A DNA stretch of 64,000 bases, taken from the NCBI GenBank assembly GCA_005768755.1, contig VAFL01000002.1, forward strand, positions 124,001-188,000. Direction: 5' to 3'. Made by a program: the position numbers and the translations under genes. Below are positions 42,679-50,777 of the stretch, piece by piece. A model generated the notes under the pieces. The model did not search any database and was not told the origin of the DNA. It saw only the letters and a list, made by a program, of their open reading frames with translations. Source of the DNA: Paracoccus denitrificans. GTDB lineage: Bacteria > Pseudomonadota > Alphaproteobacteria > Rhodobacterales > Rhodobacteraceae. Position 1 is the stretch's first letter. Each line of letters begins with the position of its first letter.

Positions 42679-43032
42679 TTACCCATACAGGCGCGCGAAC
42701 AGGTCAGTTGCTGCACGCGATGCGGCTTGAATACGGTTCGGCGGACATGGCACACGCGCGATACGTCGGCTCTCCGCATAAAAGTCATGCCAGCAGAACG
42801 GCCCATGCCCCCGATAGGCTTTTTCACGCTGGCGACAGGTGCACCGCGTCTTGGCCGTGTCATTTTGGGACCGATCAGAACAGTTGCGGCTGCAATAGGT
42901 GACATCGGCCCAGTTCTTCGCGGTGTAGAACGACTGGCGACATTTGCCGTCACAATATTTGCGGCGCAGGTTACAGCGCTCTGGCAGCGGTTCACCGCAA
43001 AATCCGCAATGGCCGCCGTCTGTGTCGATCAT
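42679..43032 (-). CDS. Cysteine-rich zinc-finger-like protein, accessory
   Basis: 117 residues with a run of CxxC and C-x3-C pairs: HCGFCGEPLPERCNLRRKYC, DGKCRQSFY, TYCSRNCSDRS and TRCTCRQREKAY, later HGPFCWHDFY. This looks like one or more small zinc fingers and resembles short proteins from phages and mobile elements. Its ATG overlaps the stop of the upstream 53-residue gene (ATGA), which supports both. It lies in the gap between tRNA-Ala and tRNA-Ser. Confidence 0.65.
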   Translation of the reverse strand: MIDTDGGHCGFCGEPLPERCNLRRKYCDGKCRQSFYTAKNWADVTYCSRNCSDRSQNDTAKTRCTCRQREKAYRGHGPFCWHDFYAESRRIARVPCPPNRIQAASRAATDLFARLYG

Positions 43033-43190
43033 AGCCGCCTCACGGCCAGTTCAAACATCTTGTCGGAAGACGCCACTTCAAGACGCGATACACGGGAATT
43101 ATGCGCAAGCTGGCAAAGGCGACTGCAAAACTTGTAGTGTCCGTCTGGCAGAAGCATTCCGCAGCCGTGGCGCTCGGCAGGTGCGTTCAA
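43029..43190 (-). CDS. Very small cysteine-containing protein, accessory
   Basis: 53 residues. It starts at TTG with GGGAG 8 bases upstream; no ATG is available after the in-frame stop. It contains HGCGMLLPDGHYKFCSRLC, the same pattern (C-G-x-x-L-P ... [FY]-C-x-x-x-C) as the start of the next gene, so the two are probably related zinc-finger modules. The stop overlaps the next gene by 4 bases. Confidence 0.5.
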   Translation of the reverse strand: MNAPAERHGCGMLLPDGHYKFCSRLCQLAHNSRVSRLEVASSDKMFELAVRRL

Positions 43191-43274
43191 TGGAGCGCTC
43201 CCGCATGTGTTACCTGTTCGGGTAGCCCCTCCTCCCTATGCGGCCTTATCGCGTGAACGGTTCGGAATGCTTCG

Positions 43275-43541
43275 TCAAATCAGGTCGCAGGCTGCCAGAT
43301 CGGCCCTTTCCCATCCCCAGCCTCGGCGGCAAAGATAGTACCTGATCCCCGCCCGCAGAGGCCCTTCCAATCCGAACAGCGTGCCGTTGTCGCCCGCGTC
43401 TAAGGCCAGCCGGATCACGCGGGCCAATTCCCTCACCAGCAGATCAATGCGGCCCTCGTCCAGCTTGCCGAGTATAGAACCGCGTTCGCGCCGCCTTTCT
43501 TTTCGCAGCAGCGCCTTTGCTTGCGGTGTTATGACCAACAT
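43275..43541 (-). CDS. Small basic protein, accessory
   Basis: 88 residues, basic N-terminus (PQAKALLRKERRRERGSILGKLDEGRID) then a helical part and YYLCRRGWGWERADLAACDLI. No family recognised. It lies 4 bases downstream of a truncated reading frame on the same strand, as if both once belonged to a larger operon. Confidence 0.55.
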   Translation of the reverse strand: MLVITPQAKALLRKERRRERGSILGKLDEGRIDLLVRELARVIRLALDAGDNGTLFGLEGPLRAGIRYYLCRRGWGWERADLAACDLI

Positions 43542-43545
43542 GGCG

Positions 43546-43653
43546 CTAGTCCTGCCAGTCGATGAAGGTTAGCGCGTCCTGCACGGTCTTCTCATCCAGT
43601 CCGGCCTCTTTGGCCTCTGCCATCGCCTGCAATAGGGGCCGAAACTGCGTTTG
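43546..43653 (-). pseudogene. C-terminal relic of an accessory gene
   Basis: An open stretch ending RPLLQAMAEAKEAGLDEKTVQ-DALTFIDWQD (hyphen added to divide it) looks like a real C-terminus but is cut off by an in-frame TGA at 43654-43656, with no plausible start for a full gene. It reads into the 88-residue gene, so it is probably what is left of a deleted upstream gene. Confidence 0.45.
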
Positions 43654-43970
43654 TCATCGGAGACTTCGCGCAAAACTCCCAAAACATACCAACGACTACG
43701 CCGCCGGGTCGCGCATCCGTCTACTTTGCAACAAGCCGGAACCAGCGGAACGGGGGCGCGACGTGATCCCGTCAGTTAATTGAAATCCATGGATTTTTTG
43801 AAGCCGTCTTGCCGAGAGCGAAAGGCGGGTGGAAAGAGACGGTTGGCGTTCGGAGACCGACCACGCGCAGCCGGCCAGTCTCCGAAGGGCGGATGGTCCC
43901 TGCAAACCCCTTTGGCACATAAAGAAAAAGGCCCCGCGAGGGACCTGTTTTCGGGTTTGCAATATGCAAG
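43654..43970. other. Non-coding stretch with palindromes, 3' of tRNA-Ser
   Basis: No credible gene in 317 bases. It contains a perfect 14-bp palindrome AAATCCATGGATTT (43783-43796), a 9-bp inverted repeat TTCGGAGAC/GTCTCCGAA with a 20-base spacer (43849-43886), and the terminator of tRNA-Ser. Reading frames here are short and of unconvincing composition. Confidence 0.6.
43921..43945 (-). terminator. Terminator of tRNA-Ser
   Basis: On the minus strand GGTCCC and GGGGCC pair (one G-T) around TCGC and are followed by TTTTTCTTT. Confidence 0.75.
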
Positions 43971-44060
43971 TGGCGGACAGTGAGGGATTCGAACCCTCGA
44001 GACGGTTCCCCGCCTACACACTTTCCAGGCGTGCGCCTTCGACCACTCGGCCAACTGTCC
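43971..44060 (-). tRNA. tRNA-Ser (anticodon GGA)
   Basis: 90 bases including CCA, with a long variable arm as in class II tRNAs. Acceptor GGACAGT pairs with ACTGTCC; anticodon loop CTGGAAA gives GGA; T arm GAGGG-TTCGAAT-CCCTC. Confidence 0.96.
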
Positions 44061-44101
44061 GTGCCGCGGTAGTTAGCTGCTTCGCTAACGCTCCGCAAGG
44101 C

Positions 44102-44665
44102 TTAGAGTTTGGAAATGCGGTCCTGCAACGCGGCAAGCTGGCGGCGGATTTCATCCATGTCGCCCTTGTCGTTTTCGGCGGTTTCGCCGTCCTCCGGTGC
44201 GGGACCGGAGGAGCCACCCCGCCAACCGCCCATCATCGCCTTCAGAAAAGCCTTCTGCTGACGCTGCAGCTGATCAAAGCCAGGCATGGATTGCATGGGA
44301 CCGTTCGACATGGCTGTCATGTTTTCCATGATCTTCGACTGACCCTCGCGCAGCATTTCGAAGCTGGCCGCCAGAAATTGCGGAACGACAGTCTGTGCCT
44401 GACTGGTATAGCTCCGCACCAATTCGGTCAGCACATCGACGGGCAGCACGCTTTCACCGCGGCTTTCATGTTCGGCGATGATCTGCAGCAGATACTGACG
44501 CGTCAACTCGTCGCCGGTCTTCAGGTCGACGATCTTGACCTCCCGACCCTCGCGGATGAAACGGGCGATATCCTCAAGCGTGACGTAATCGCTGGTTTCG
44601 GTATTGTAGAGCCGCCGGCTGGCATATCGTTTGATCAACAACGGCGCGGCGTCGGTCGTGGCCAT
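44102..44665 (-). CDS. phaR: Polyhydroxyalkanoate synthesis repressor PhaR
   Basis: 187 residues. The conserved N-terminal PHB/PHA accumulation DNA-binding domain reads IKRYASRRLYNTETSDYVTLEDIARFI, followed by EVKIVDLKTGDELTRQYLLQIIAEHE. PhaR binds TGC-type DNA and PHA granules and represses phaP until granules form. It is preceded by phaP with a terminator between, so it probably has its own promoter; the region just upstream of its ATG is again TGC-rich. Confidence 0.96.
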   Translation of the reverse strand: MATTDAAPLLIKRYASRRLYNTETSDYVTLEDIARFIREGREVKIVDLKTGDELTRQYLLQIIAEHESRGESVLPVDVLTELVRSYTSQAQTVVPQFLAASFEMLREGQSKIMENMTAMSNGPMQSMPGFDQLQRQQKAFLKAMMGGWRGGSSGPAPEDGETAENDKGDMDEIRRQLAALQDRISKL

Positions 44666-44720
44666 CAGGCTACCTCATCAGTGCATTTGCAGCATTCTGC
44701 GTCCAATTCGCCGCGAATGC

Positions 44721-44754
44721 AAAGAAAAAGGGGCGGCGCAACGCGCCACCCCTC
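44721..44754 (-). terminator. Rho-independent terminator of phaP
   Basis: On the minus strand AGGGGTGGCGC and GCGCCGCCCCT pair (one G-T) around a short loop and are followed by TTTTCTTT. Confidence 0.88.
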
Positions 44755-44777
44755 TTCCAGTCAATGAGAAAGCCGGA

Positions 44778-45230
44778 TCAGGCTTTGGTTGCCGTGGTGG
44801 CTTTCTTGACTGCGTCCTGAGCCTGCTTGGTGGCTTTTTCAGCGGTCTTCTGGGCGTCGTCGGCCATGTCCTTGCCGGCAGCCATCATCAGGTCGACGGT
44901 TTCCATCTGCAGTTTCTTCGCAACTTCAGCGAAAGCCGACATATGCTCGGCAGCGGTTTCAGCCGAAGCCGACGCGAAATCGGTGAACGCTTTGGCGTAG
45001 GCCGAGGCATCGTCTTTCTTGGTGGTCAGCTCGCCAACGCGGGCGATGGTGTCCTTGGCCCACTGGGCCGAGATCTCGGTCGAACGTTCAGCAGCCGACA
45101 GGGCCACTTTCGACAGTTTTTCATTCAGCGCCGACTGGCTTTTGAAGGCGTCCTGCATCGACGAGGTGTCAACCGGGAAGTTCGACATCATGTCTTGCAT
45201 CGTTTTGGTGAAATCGGGGGCCTTGGCCAT
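44778..45230 (-). CDS. phaP: Phasin (PHA granule surface protein)
   Basis: 150 residues, helical and Ala/Lys-rich, starting MAKAPDFTKTMQDMMSNFPVD with the phasin-like middle ISAQWAKDTIARVGELTTKKD and a C-terminal Ala/Lys tail (AEKATKQAQDAVKKATTATKA split as AEKATKQAQ and AVKKATTATKA). Phasins coat PHA granules. An AGGAG site precedes the ATG. The upstream region carries probable PhaR operators. Confidence 0.93.
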   Translation of the reverse strand: MAKAPDFTKTMQDMMSNFPVDTSSMQDAFKSQSALNEKLSKVALSAAERSTEISAQWAKDTIARVGELTTKKDDASAYAKAFTDFASASAETAAEHMSAFAEVAKKLQMETVDLMMAAGKDMADDAQKTAEKATKQAQDAVKKATTATKA

Positions 45231-45300
45231 GTTATATCTCCTGATCGATGCAGCCGGGGGGAGGAAGGCTGCCGGTTTAAGTTCAGTGACACCCATATAG

Positions 45301-45342
45301 ATGCTGCGGCGCAGCATTGCAACTGCAATTTCTGCACTGCAG
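45301..45342. promoter_or_regulatory. Cluster of TGC-type palindromes, probable PhaR operators
   Basis: Three adjacent dyads: ATGCTGCGGCGCAGCAT (45301-45317, perfect), TTGCAACTGCAA (45317-45328) and CTGCACTGCAG (45332-45342, perfect CTGC-N3-GCAG). PhaR of Paracoccus is known to bind TGC-rich sites in front of phaP. They lie 71-112 bases upstream of the phaP start. Confidence 0.75.
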
Positions 45343-45385
45343 CAAAAAAATTACGACCGACCGCGTCGTTCAGAGGACCGCGCGG

Positions 45386-47611
45386 TCAGTGGCGTTCGTG
45401 GACATAGCTGCCAGGCGCGGGGCCGAAGCCATCTTCGGGAACGCGTGCCGGCACCATATCGCCCGAGCGTTCTGCCAGCCACGCCTCCCATGTCGGCCAC
45501 CAGCTTCCGGCCGTGAACTCTGAAGCATCGCGCCAGGCATCCGGTCCGTTCGCAAAATCCTGCGCGCCGGTATAGTGGCCATATTTCTTCTTCGACGGCG
45601 GATTGACGATCCCCGCGATATGACCCGATTCCGACAGGATGAAGCGCTTGTCGTCGGATGCCATCTGCGCCACGCCGCGCCAGCTGTATTTCCAGGGCGC
45701 GATGTGGTCAGTCTCGCATCCGATGGCGCAGAGCGGAAGCTTGATATCGCGGACAGACACATTGTGGCCGTGGACCGGAAACCCGTCCTCGATCAGCAGG
45801 TTCTGCTGGCACAGGCCCCGAAGGTAGTCCACCGTCATCTTGCCGGGAAGATTGGTCGCATCGCCGTTCCAGTAAAGCAGATCGAAGGCCGGCGGCGCTT
45901 CGCCCATCATATATGATCGGATGGCAGGCCCCCAGACCAGATCATTGGCGCGCAGAAAGCTCATCGTGCGGGTCATCAGCTGGGACGCGAAAATTCCCGC
46001 CCGACCGACCTCGGCCGCGATCCCCTCGACGAAATCTTCTTGCAGGAAGGGGGTGAATTCCCCCTGTTCACTGAAATCGGTCAGCGTGGTGAAGAAGGTG
46101 GCGGATTCGACCCGGTCATCGCCCCGCTGCGCCATAAGCCCCAGCGTCAGCGTCAGCGTCGTGCCGCCGATGCAATAGCCGACAGCATTCACCTTTGGCT
46201 GGGCAGTGATTTCCTCGATCGCGTCCATGACCGACAGATAGGCACTGACATAGTCTTCCAGGCTGGTCTCGGCATAACTGACGTCAGGGTTCTTCCACGA
46301 CACCACGAACAACGTATAGCCCTGATCGACAATCCAGCGGATCATGCTGTTTTCAGGCTTCAGATCCAGAATGTAGAACTTGTTGATCCATGGCGGGAAG
46401 ATCACGATGGGCGTCGCGTGCACCTGGTCGGTCGAAGGCGAGAACTGGATCAGTTCGTAAAGCGGTTCCTGCCGGACGACGCGCCCCTCGGCGGTGCCGA
46501 TATTCTCGCCCACCGCGAAGGCATTGCGATCCGCCAGCGACACGACAAGCTCGCCGCCATTGGTTTCGACGTCGCGGACCAGGTTCTCAAGCCCTTTCAC
46601 CAGGCTTTCGCCTTCGGTATCAAGTGCCCGCTCGATGGCATCGGGGTTGGTCGCGAAAAAATTGGTTGGCGCAAACATGTCGATGACCTGATTGGTCAGC
46701 CAGTTCAGCCGGTGCTGATCGACGTCACTGCCCATTTCCAGCCCTGCGGCGGCGTCGCGCATTGCCTGTGCATTGATCTGATACTGCGATTTGACCAGAT
46801 TGAAGTAGGGGTGGCTTTGCCATAGCGGGTTTTTGAAGCGCTTGTCGGTCTCTGGCTGGTCATCGGGCGGTGCGGTCAGTTTGCCCTTGGCCAGTTGAGA
46901 CTGCATTTCGGCAAAGCGCGCAAAAGTTGCGCCCCAGAACTTGACCTGCTGTTCCAGAATGCGCGCGGGCTGTTCCGCCCAAAGCTTGGCGGCAGCCACG
47001 CTTGCATTCACCATGAGATCCGCACCCGGCCCTTCCACGCCAGGATCGTGACGCGGGCGGCGCGACAATGCCGAAGTCAGCCGCTTGGTCAGGGATTCGA
47101 TTCGCTCCAGGTTTTCGGCAAACTGGCCCGTCGCCCGGTTGCGACCTGCCTCGCCCTGCCCCGCCTCGCCCTGCCCCGCTTCGTCTTGCGGGGCTGATGG
47201 CGCCGGCTGCGCGCGCGCGGCATCGCGGGCAAGATCGTCGGCCGCGATATTCAGCTTCTTCTTCGGTGCATCCGCTTCTGCGGGCCTCGCATCTGAATCG
47301 TTCGCTTTTCTTGCGGGCTTGCGCGCTGTCTTCGCGCCGCCCGTCGCCTTTGCAGCGGCAGACCTGGCCTTGCCGCCCGGTGCCTTGCCGGTCGTCTTCA
47401 CAGGTGCAGCACCCGCCTTTTTGGTGCGAGGGGCGGCTTTCGCTGCCGTCTTGGCAGCGGGCTTGCTGGCACGCGGCGCGGCGGTCGCAGACTTGTCCGC
47501 CAGCGACGGATCAGTTGCTGCCGCAGCAGTTGCGGACGTCCTGCCTTTTGCTTTCTGCGATGCAGCATTCCCGCCACGCGTCGGAGATTTCCCTGTGTCC
47601 TTGCTTGCCAT
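45386..47611 (-). CDS. phaC: Polyhydroxyalkanoate synthase, class I, with N-terminal extension
   Basis: 741 residues; class I synthases are usually 560-630. The catalytic domain has the lipase-type box GYCIGGTTL with nucleophile C480, the sequence PPWINKFYILDLKPENSMIRW before it, and GSWWPTWEAWLAERSG near the C-terminus. It polymerises 3-hydroxyacyl-CoA at the granule surface. The first 150 or so residues are an Ala/Lys/Pro-rich, histone-H1-like low-complexity stretch ending in a short GQGEA repeat (around 47150-47180). It is divergent from phaZ. Confidence 0.95.
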   Translation of the reverse strand: MASKDTGKSPTRGGNAASQKAKGRTSATAAAATDPSLADKSATAAPRASKPAAKTAAKAAPRTKKAGAAPVKTTGKAPGGKARSAAAKATGGAKTARKPARKANDSDARPAEADAPKKKLNIAADDLARDAARAQPAPSAPQDEAGQGEAGQGEAGRNRATGQFAENLERIESLTKRLTSALSRRPRHDPGVEGPGADLMVNASVAAAKLWAEQPARILEQQVKFWGATFARFAEMQSQLAKGKLTAPPDDQPETDKRFKNPLWQSHPYFNLVKSQYQINAQAMRDAAAGLEMGSDVDQHRLNWLTNQVIDMFAPTNFFATNPDAIERALDTEGESLVKGLENLVRDVETNGGELVVSLADRNAFAVGENIGTAEGRVVRQEPLYELIQFSPSTDQVHATPIVIFPPWINKFYILDLKPENSMIRWIVDQGYTLFVVSWKNPDVSYAETSLEDYVSAYLSVMDAIEEITAQPKVNAVGYCIGGTTLTLTLGLMAQRGDDRVESATFFTTLTDFSEQGEFTPFLQEDFVEGIAAEVGRAGIFASQLMTRTMSFLRANDLVWGPAIRSYMMGEAPPAFDLLYWNGDATNLPGKMTVDYLRGLCQQNLLIEDGFPVHGHNVSVRDIKLPLCAIGCETDHIAPWKYSWRGVAQMASDDKRFILSESGHIAGIVNPPSKKKYGHYTGAQDFANGPDAWRDASEFTAGSWWPTWEAWLAERSGDMVPARVPEDGFGPAPGSYVHERH

Positions 47612-47723
47612 GACCCGATATCCCCCCTAGATTCATATTTATCTTAGCCGCCAGACGGGCTTTGAAAAAGGGGCAGTTTCCAGACGGAAGCATAATCGCG
47701 ATAACAGAAGCGGCAGGATACAG

Positions 47724-49064
47724 ATGGGCAAGCAACCTCTTAAAGGGCTGATCAATTACGACGCGATGGAAACCATTCGGAACACCAACGAATGGCTTGG
47801 TGCTTCTGCACGGGCGATGGCGTCTTATCCGATGTTCGCGATGGTCCCCCATCCGATGTTCCGATTGATGAGCGCGTGGGGACGGGTGACTGAACGCAGT
47901 TTCGCCCGCATGGTCATCAAGCCGGACTGGAACATCCCCGCCATTACCGGCCCCGACGGGCAGGACCATATCGTCTATGTCGAGCCTGTTCTGAAGCGCG
48001 ATTTCGGCGATCTGCTGCATTTCCGGGTTGCGCGCCGCGAACCGCTTGCGCGCAAGATACTGCTGATCGCACCCATGTCGGGGCATTATGCGACGCTGCT
48101 GCGCTCGACCGTGACGTCACTTCTGCCGGATGCGGAAGTCTACGTCACCGACTGGCACAATGCCCGCAACATCCCGGTGTCCAAAGGCAAGTTCGACATC
48201 GAGGATTACACCGATTACCTGGTCGAGTTCATGCGCCATCTTGGCCCCGACCTGAACGTGATCGCAGTCTGTCAGCCGGCCCCCCTGGCACTCGCCGCAA
48301 CGGCGCTTCTGGCCGAAGCAGACCCGAAGGCACAGCCGCGCACGCTGACGCTTATCGGTGGCCCGATCGACCCATCCGCAGCCGCAACCGAAGTGACCGA
48401 TTTCGGCAACAGCCACACGATGGGTGAGCTGGAATACATGGTCATCCAGCAGGTCGGCTTCAAATACAAAGGCGCGGGTCGGATGGTCTATCCGGGCCTG
48501 GCCCAGCTTTCCTCTTTCATCGCGATGAATGCCGACACCCATTTTCAGGCCTTTGTTGACAAGATCATCGCCGAGGCGCGCGGCGAAGGCTCAGAGGGCG
48601 ACAGGCACAATAAATTCTACGATGAGTACCTTGCCGTCATGGACATGACGGCGGAATTCTATCTTTCAACGGTCGAGCGTATCTTCAAGGGCCTCGAAAT
48701 TGCCGAAAACCGGTTCACGGTGAACGGAAAGCCCGTCGATCTGGGCAAGATCAAGGATGTGGCGATCTTCACGGTCGAGGGGGCGAATGATGATATTTCC
48801 GCCCCCGGCCAATGCGTGGCCGCGCTGGATCTGTGCACGGGCCTTGCCGACGACAAGAAGCAGCAGCATCTGGAACCGGGCGCCGGCCATTACGGCATTT
48901 TTGCAGGCAAAAGCTGGCGCCTGAATATTCGCCCCATCGTGCTGGACTTCATCGACGAGAATGCGGGCGGCGACACCCCGCCGCCGTTGCGCCGCCGCGC
49001 GGCTGGCAGCAAGACCGGCAAAACCGACACGCCTGCGATCAACAGTGGCCGGATGGCGGTCTAG
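47724..49064 (+). CDS. phaZ: Intracellular polyhydroxyalkanoate depolymerase
   Basis: 446 residues. The lipase-box-like catalytic Cys is in VIAVCQPAPLALAA, as in the intracellular PhaZ1-type depolymerases; an Asp lies in EGANDDISAPGQ and a His in GAGHYGIFAG. It hydrolyses native PHA granules. The 112-bp gap to phaC holds both promoters. Its stop overlaps the stop of the convergent exported-protein gene inside CTAG. Confidence 0.95.
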   Translation: MGKQPLKGLINYDAMETIRNTNEWLGASARAMASYPMFAMVPHPMFRLMSAWGRVTERSFARMVIKPDWNIPAITGPDGQDHIVYVEPVLKRDFGDLLHFRVARREPLARKILLIAPMSGHYATLLRSTVTSLLPDAEVYVTDWHNARNIPVSKGKFDIEDYTDYLVEFMRHLGPDLNVIAVCQPAPLALAATALLAEADPKAQPRTLTLIGGPIDPSAAATEVTDFGNSHTMGELEYMVIQQVGFKYKGAGRMVYPGLAQLSSFIAMNADTHFQAFVDKIIAEARGEGSEGDRHNKFYDEYLAVMDMTAEFYLSTVERIFKGLEIAENRFTVNGKPVDLGKIKDVAIFTVEGANDDISAPGQCVAALDLCTGLADDKKQQHLEPGAGHYGIFAGKSWRLNIRPIVLDFIDENAGGDTPPPLRRRAAGSKTGKTDTPAINSGRMAV

Positions 49065-49684
49065 GAACCGCAGCCGGTCGTTGGCCCGACGCCATCGAAA
49101 ATCGCCGCGCAGACCTTCGGGTCGGCGCGCTCCATACGGTATCTGACCGACGGGTTGGCGGCATTGCAGGCCGCATCGCCAAAACCGCATTCGACTTCTT
49201 CTCCGATATAGACGGTCGGGTCATCGCCGATGGGAAAGGGAACACTTCCCGCGCCCTGATAGCTGCCGTCCTCGATCACGGCATGATCCGCACCCAACTC
49301 GGTCAGGCGGACCCATTCATCCAGCGAACACGCATTCGGATTGCCACACATCGTCACCGGCCGGGACGGCATGCCCAACGAACCGGCTGCCTCGACCGAA
49401 CAGCTCAGCCTTGCGCGGTTTGATGCGCCATTTTCCAGCTCCGCATAAAGGCTGTGCCCGGCAATTGGCCTGACCCGCGCGAAAATATCCATTATCGCCG
49501 CGCCTTCCTGCGACGGCGGGCCGCCGGTCAGCCTGACGGCCAGTGCGGTGACCTGCTGCTGCGGATGATCGGCCAGATGGCGTGCGCTGTATTCACGGTA
49601 GAAGCAGCCCTCTTGCCATAAGGGTTCCGCCTGTACCGGGGGCGACATGGTCACAACCGTCAGGGCGATCAGAATACGTCGCAT
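49061..49684 (-). CDS. Exported cysteine-rich protein, unknown
   Basis: 207 residues. Signal peptide MRRILIALTVVTMSPPVQAEP; the mature part holds eight cysteines (GCFY, LSCSV, TMCGNPNACS, VECGFGDAACNAA, KVCAA, TGCGS), suggesting disulfides in the periplasm. No family recognised. The start is chosen at the signal peptide; a 7-residue longer start exists. Confidence 0.78.
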   Translation of the reverse strand: MRRILIALTVVTMSPPVQAEPLWQEGCFYREYSARHLADHPQQQVTALAVRLTGGPPSQEGAAIMDIFARVRPIAGHSLYAELENGASNRARLSCSVEAAGSLGMPSRPVTMCGNPNACSLDEWVRLTELGADHAVIEDGSYQGAGSVPFPIGDDPTVYIGEEVECGFGDAACNAANPSVRYRMERADPKVCAAIFDGVGPTTGCGS

Positions 49685-49786
49685 CGATAAACCAACCTGC
49701 ACCACAAACCCTGATGGATGATAAGCACAAAGGCGGTGCGTTCGTCATTGCCCAAGTTGATGGGCGTGCGGCGTCACAACCTGCAT

Positions 49787-50671
49787 CTACCCCATGCGTT
49801 CTGACGCATAGCTGCCGGGCGAGGCCGGGAAGACCACCGTACGCGAGCCGTTCGGAAATACGCGACGATGGATATGGGCGTGTATCGCACGTGCCAGCAC
49901 CTGCGCTTCAACATCGCGACCAAGGCTGACGTAATCCTCGGCTGACTGGGCATGGGTCACCCGCACCGTATCCTGTTCGATGATCGGTCCTTCGTCGAGA
50001 TCGGCGGTGACGTAATGCGCCGTCGCCCCGATCAGCTTCACCCCACGCTCATAGGCCTGCTTATAGGGGTTCGCGCCCTTGAAGCTGGGCAGGAAGGAAT
50101 GGTGAATATTGATGATCCGACCCGACATTTCTGAACACAGCCGATCCGACAGGATCTGCATATAGCGCGCCAGAACGACCAGCTCGGCCCCGGTGTCGGT
50201 GATGACGTCCAGCAACCGCGCCTCGGCCTCGGGCTTGCTGTCCCTGGTGACCTTGATGTGGTGGAACGGAATATCGTGGTTCACCACCAGCTTCTGATAC
50301 GTCAGGTGGTTCGATACCACACCCACGATATCAATCGGCAAGGCACCGATGCGCCAGCGATACAGGATGTCGTTCAGGCAATGGCCAAAGCTCGACACCA
50401 TCAGCAGCACTTTCATCCGCGCGGCCGCATCATGGATCGCGGCCTCCATACCGAAGCTGTCGGCGACGCTGCGAAAGCCGGTGCGCAACGCGTCAATCCC
50501 CTGCCCCTCCATGTCGCGAAAACTGACCCGCATGAAGAAGCGCCCCGATTCCATGTCGTCGAACTGCGCCGAGTCGGTAATGTTGCAGCCGTTCTGCGCC
50601 AGAAAGCCCGAAATCGCCGCGACAATCCCGCGACGGGTTGGGCAGGTGACGGTCAGAACCAGGTCGGACAT
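49787..50671 (-). CDS. purU: Formyltetrahydrofolate deformylase
   Basis: 294 residues. An N-terminal ACT-type regulatory domain (about 1-80, LTVTCPTRRGIVAAISGFLAQNGCNI) is followed by a formyltransferase-like catalytic domain with INIHHSFLPSFKGANPY and the Asp in VTADLDEGPIIEQD. It hydrolyses 10-formyl-THF to formate and THF. The start follows an AAGGAG site. Confidence 0.94.
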   Translation of the reverse strand: MSDLVLTVTCPTRRGIVAAISGFLAQNGCNITDSAQFDDMESGRFFMRVSFRDMEGQGIDALRTGFRSVADSFGMEAAIHDAAARMKVLLMVSSFGHCLNDILYRWRIGALPIDIVGVVSNHLTYQKLVVNHDIPFHHIKVTRDSKPEAEARLLDVITDTGAELVVLARYMQILSDRLCSEMSGRIINIHHSFLPSFKGANPYKQAYERGVKLIGATAHYVTADLDEGPIIEQDTVRVTHAQSAEDYVSLGRDVEAQVLARAIHAHIHRRVFPNGSRTVVFPASPGSYASERMG

Positions 50672-50777
50672 GGGATATTCTCCTTGAAAAGCAGCGCATT
50701 CCTGCGCAAGCACGGTTCGGGTACCGCCAGTTAAGGCTGACCGCAACCGTTATCGATTGCGCAGCAGCGGCTGGTGG

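Noticed and set aside
42567..42995. 142-residue minus-strand frame in the inter-tRNA interval
   Set aside because: It overlaps the 117-residue cysteine-rich gene in another frame; the latter has ordered cysteine pairs and an ATGA junction with its neighbour.
46141..46165. Short GTCAGC-type triplet repetition inside phaC
   Set aside because: It lies in coding sequence for LTLTLGL next to the active-site box and is explained by the protein sequence.
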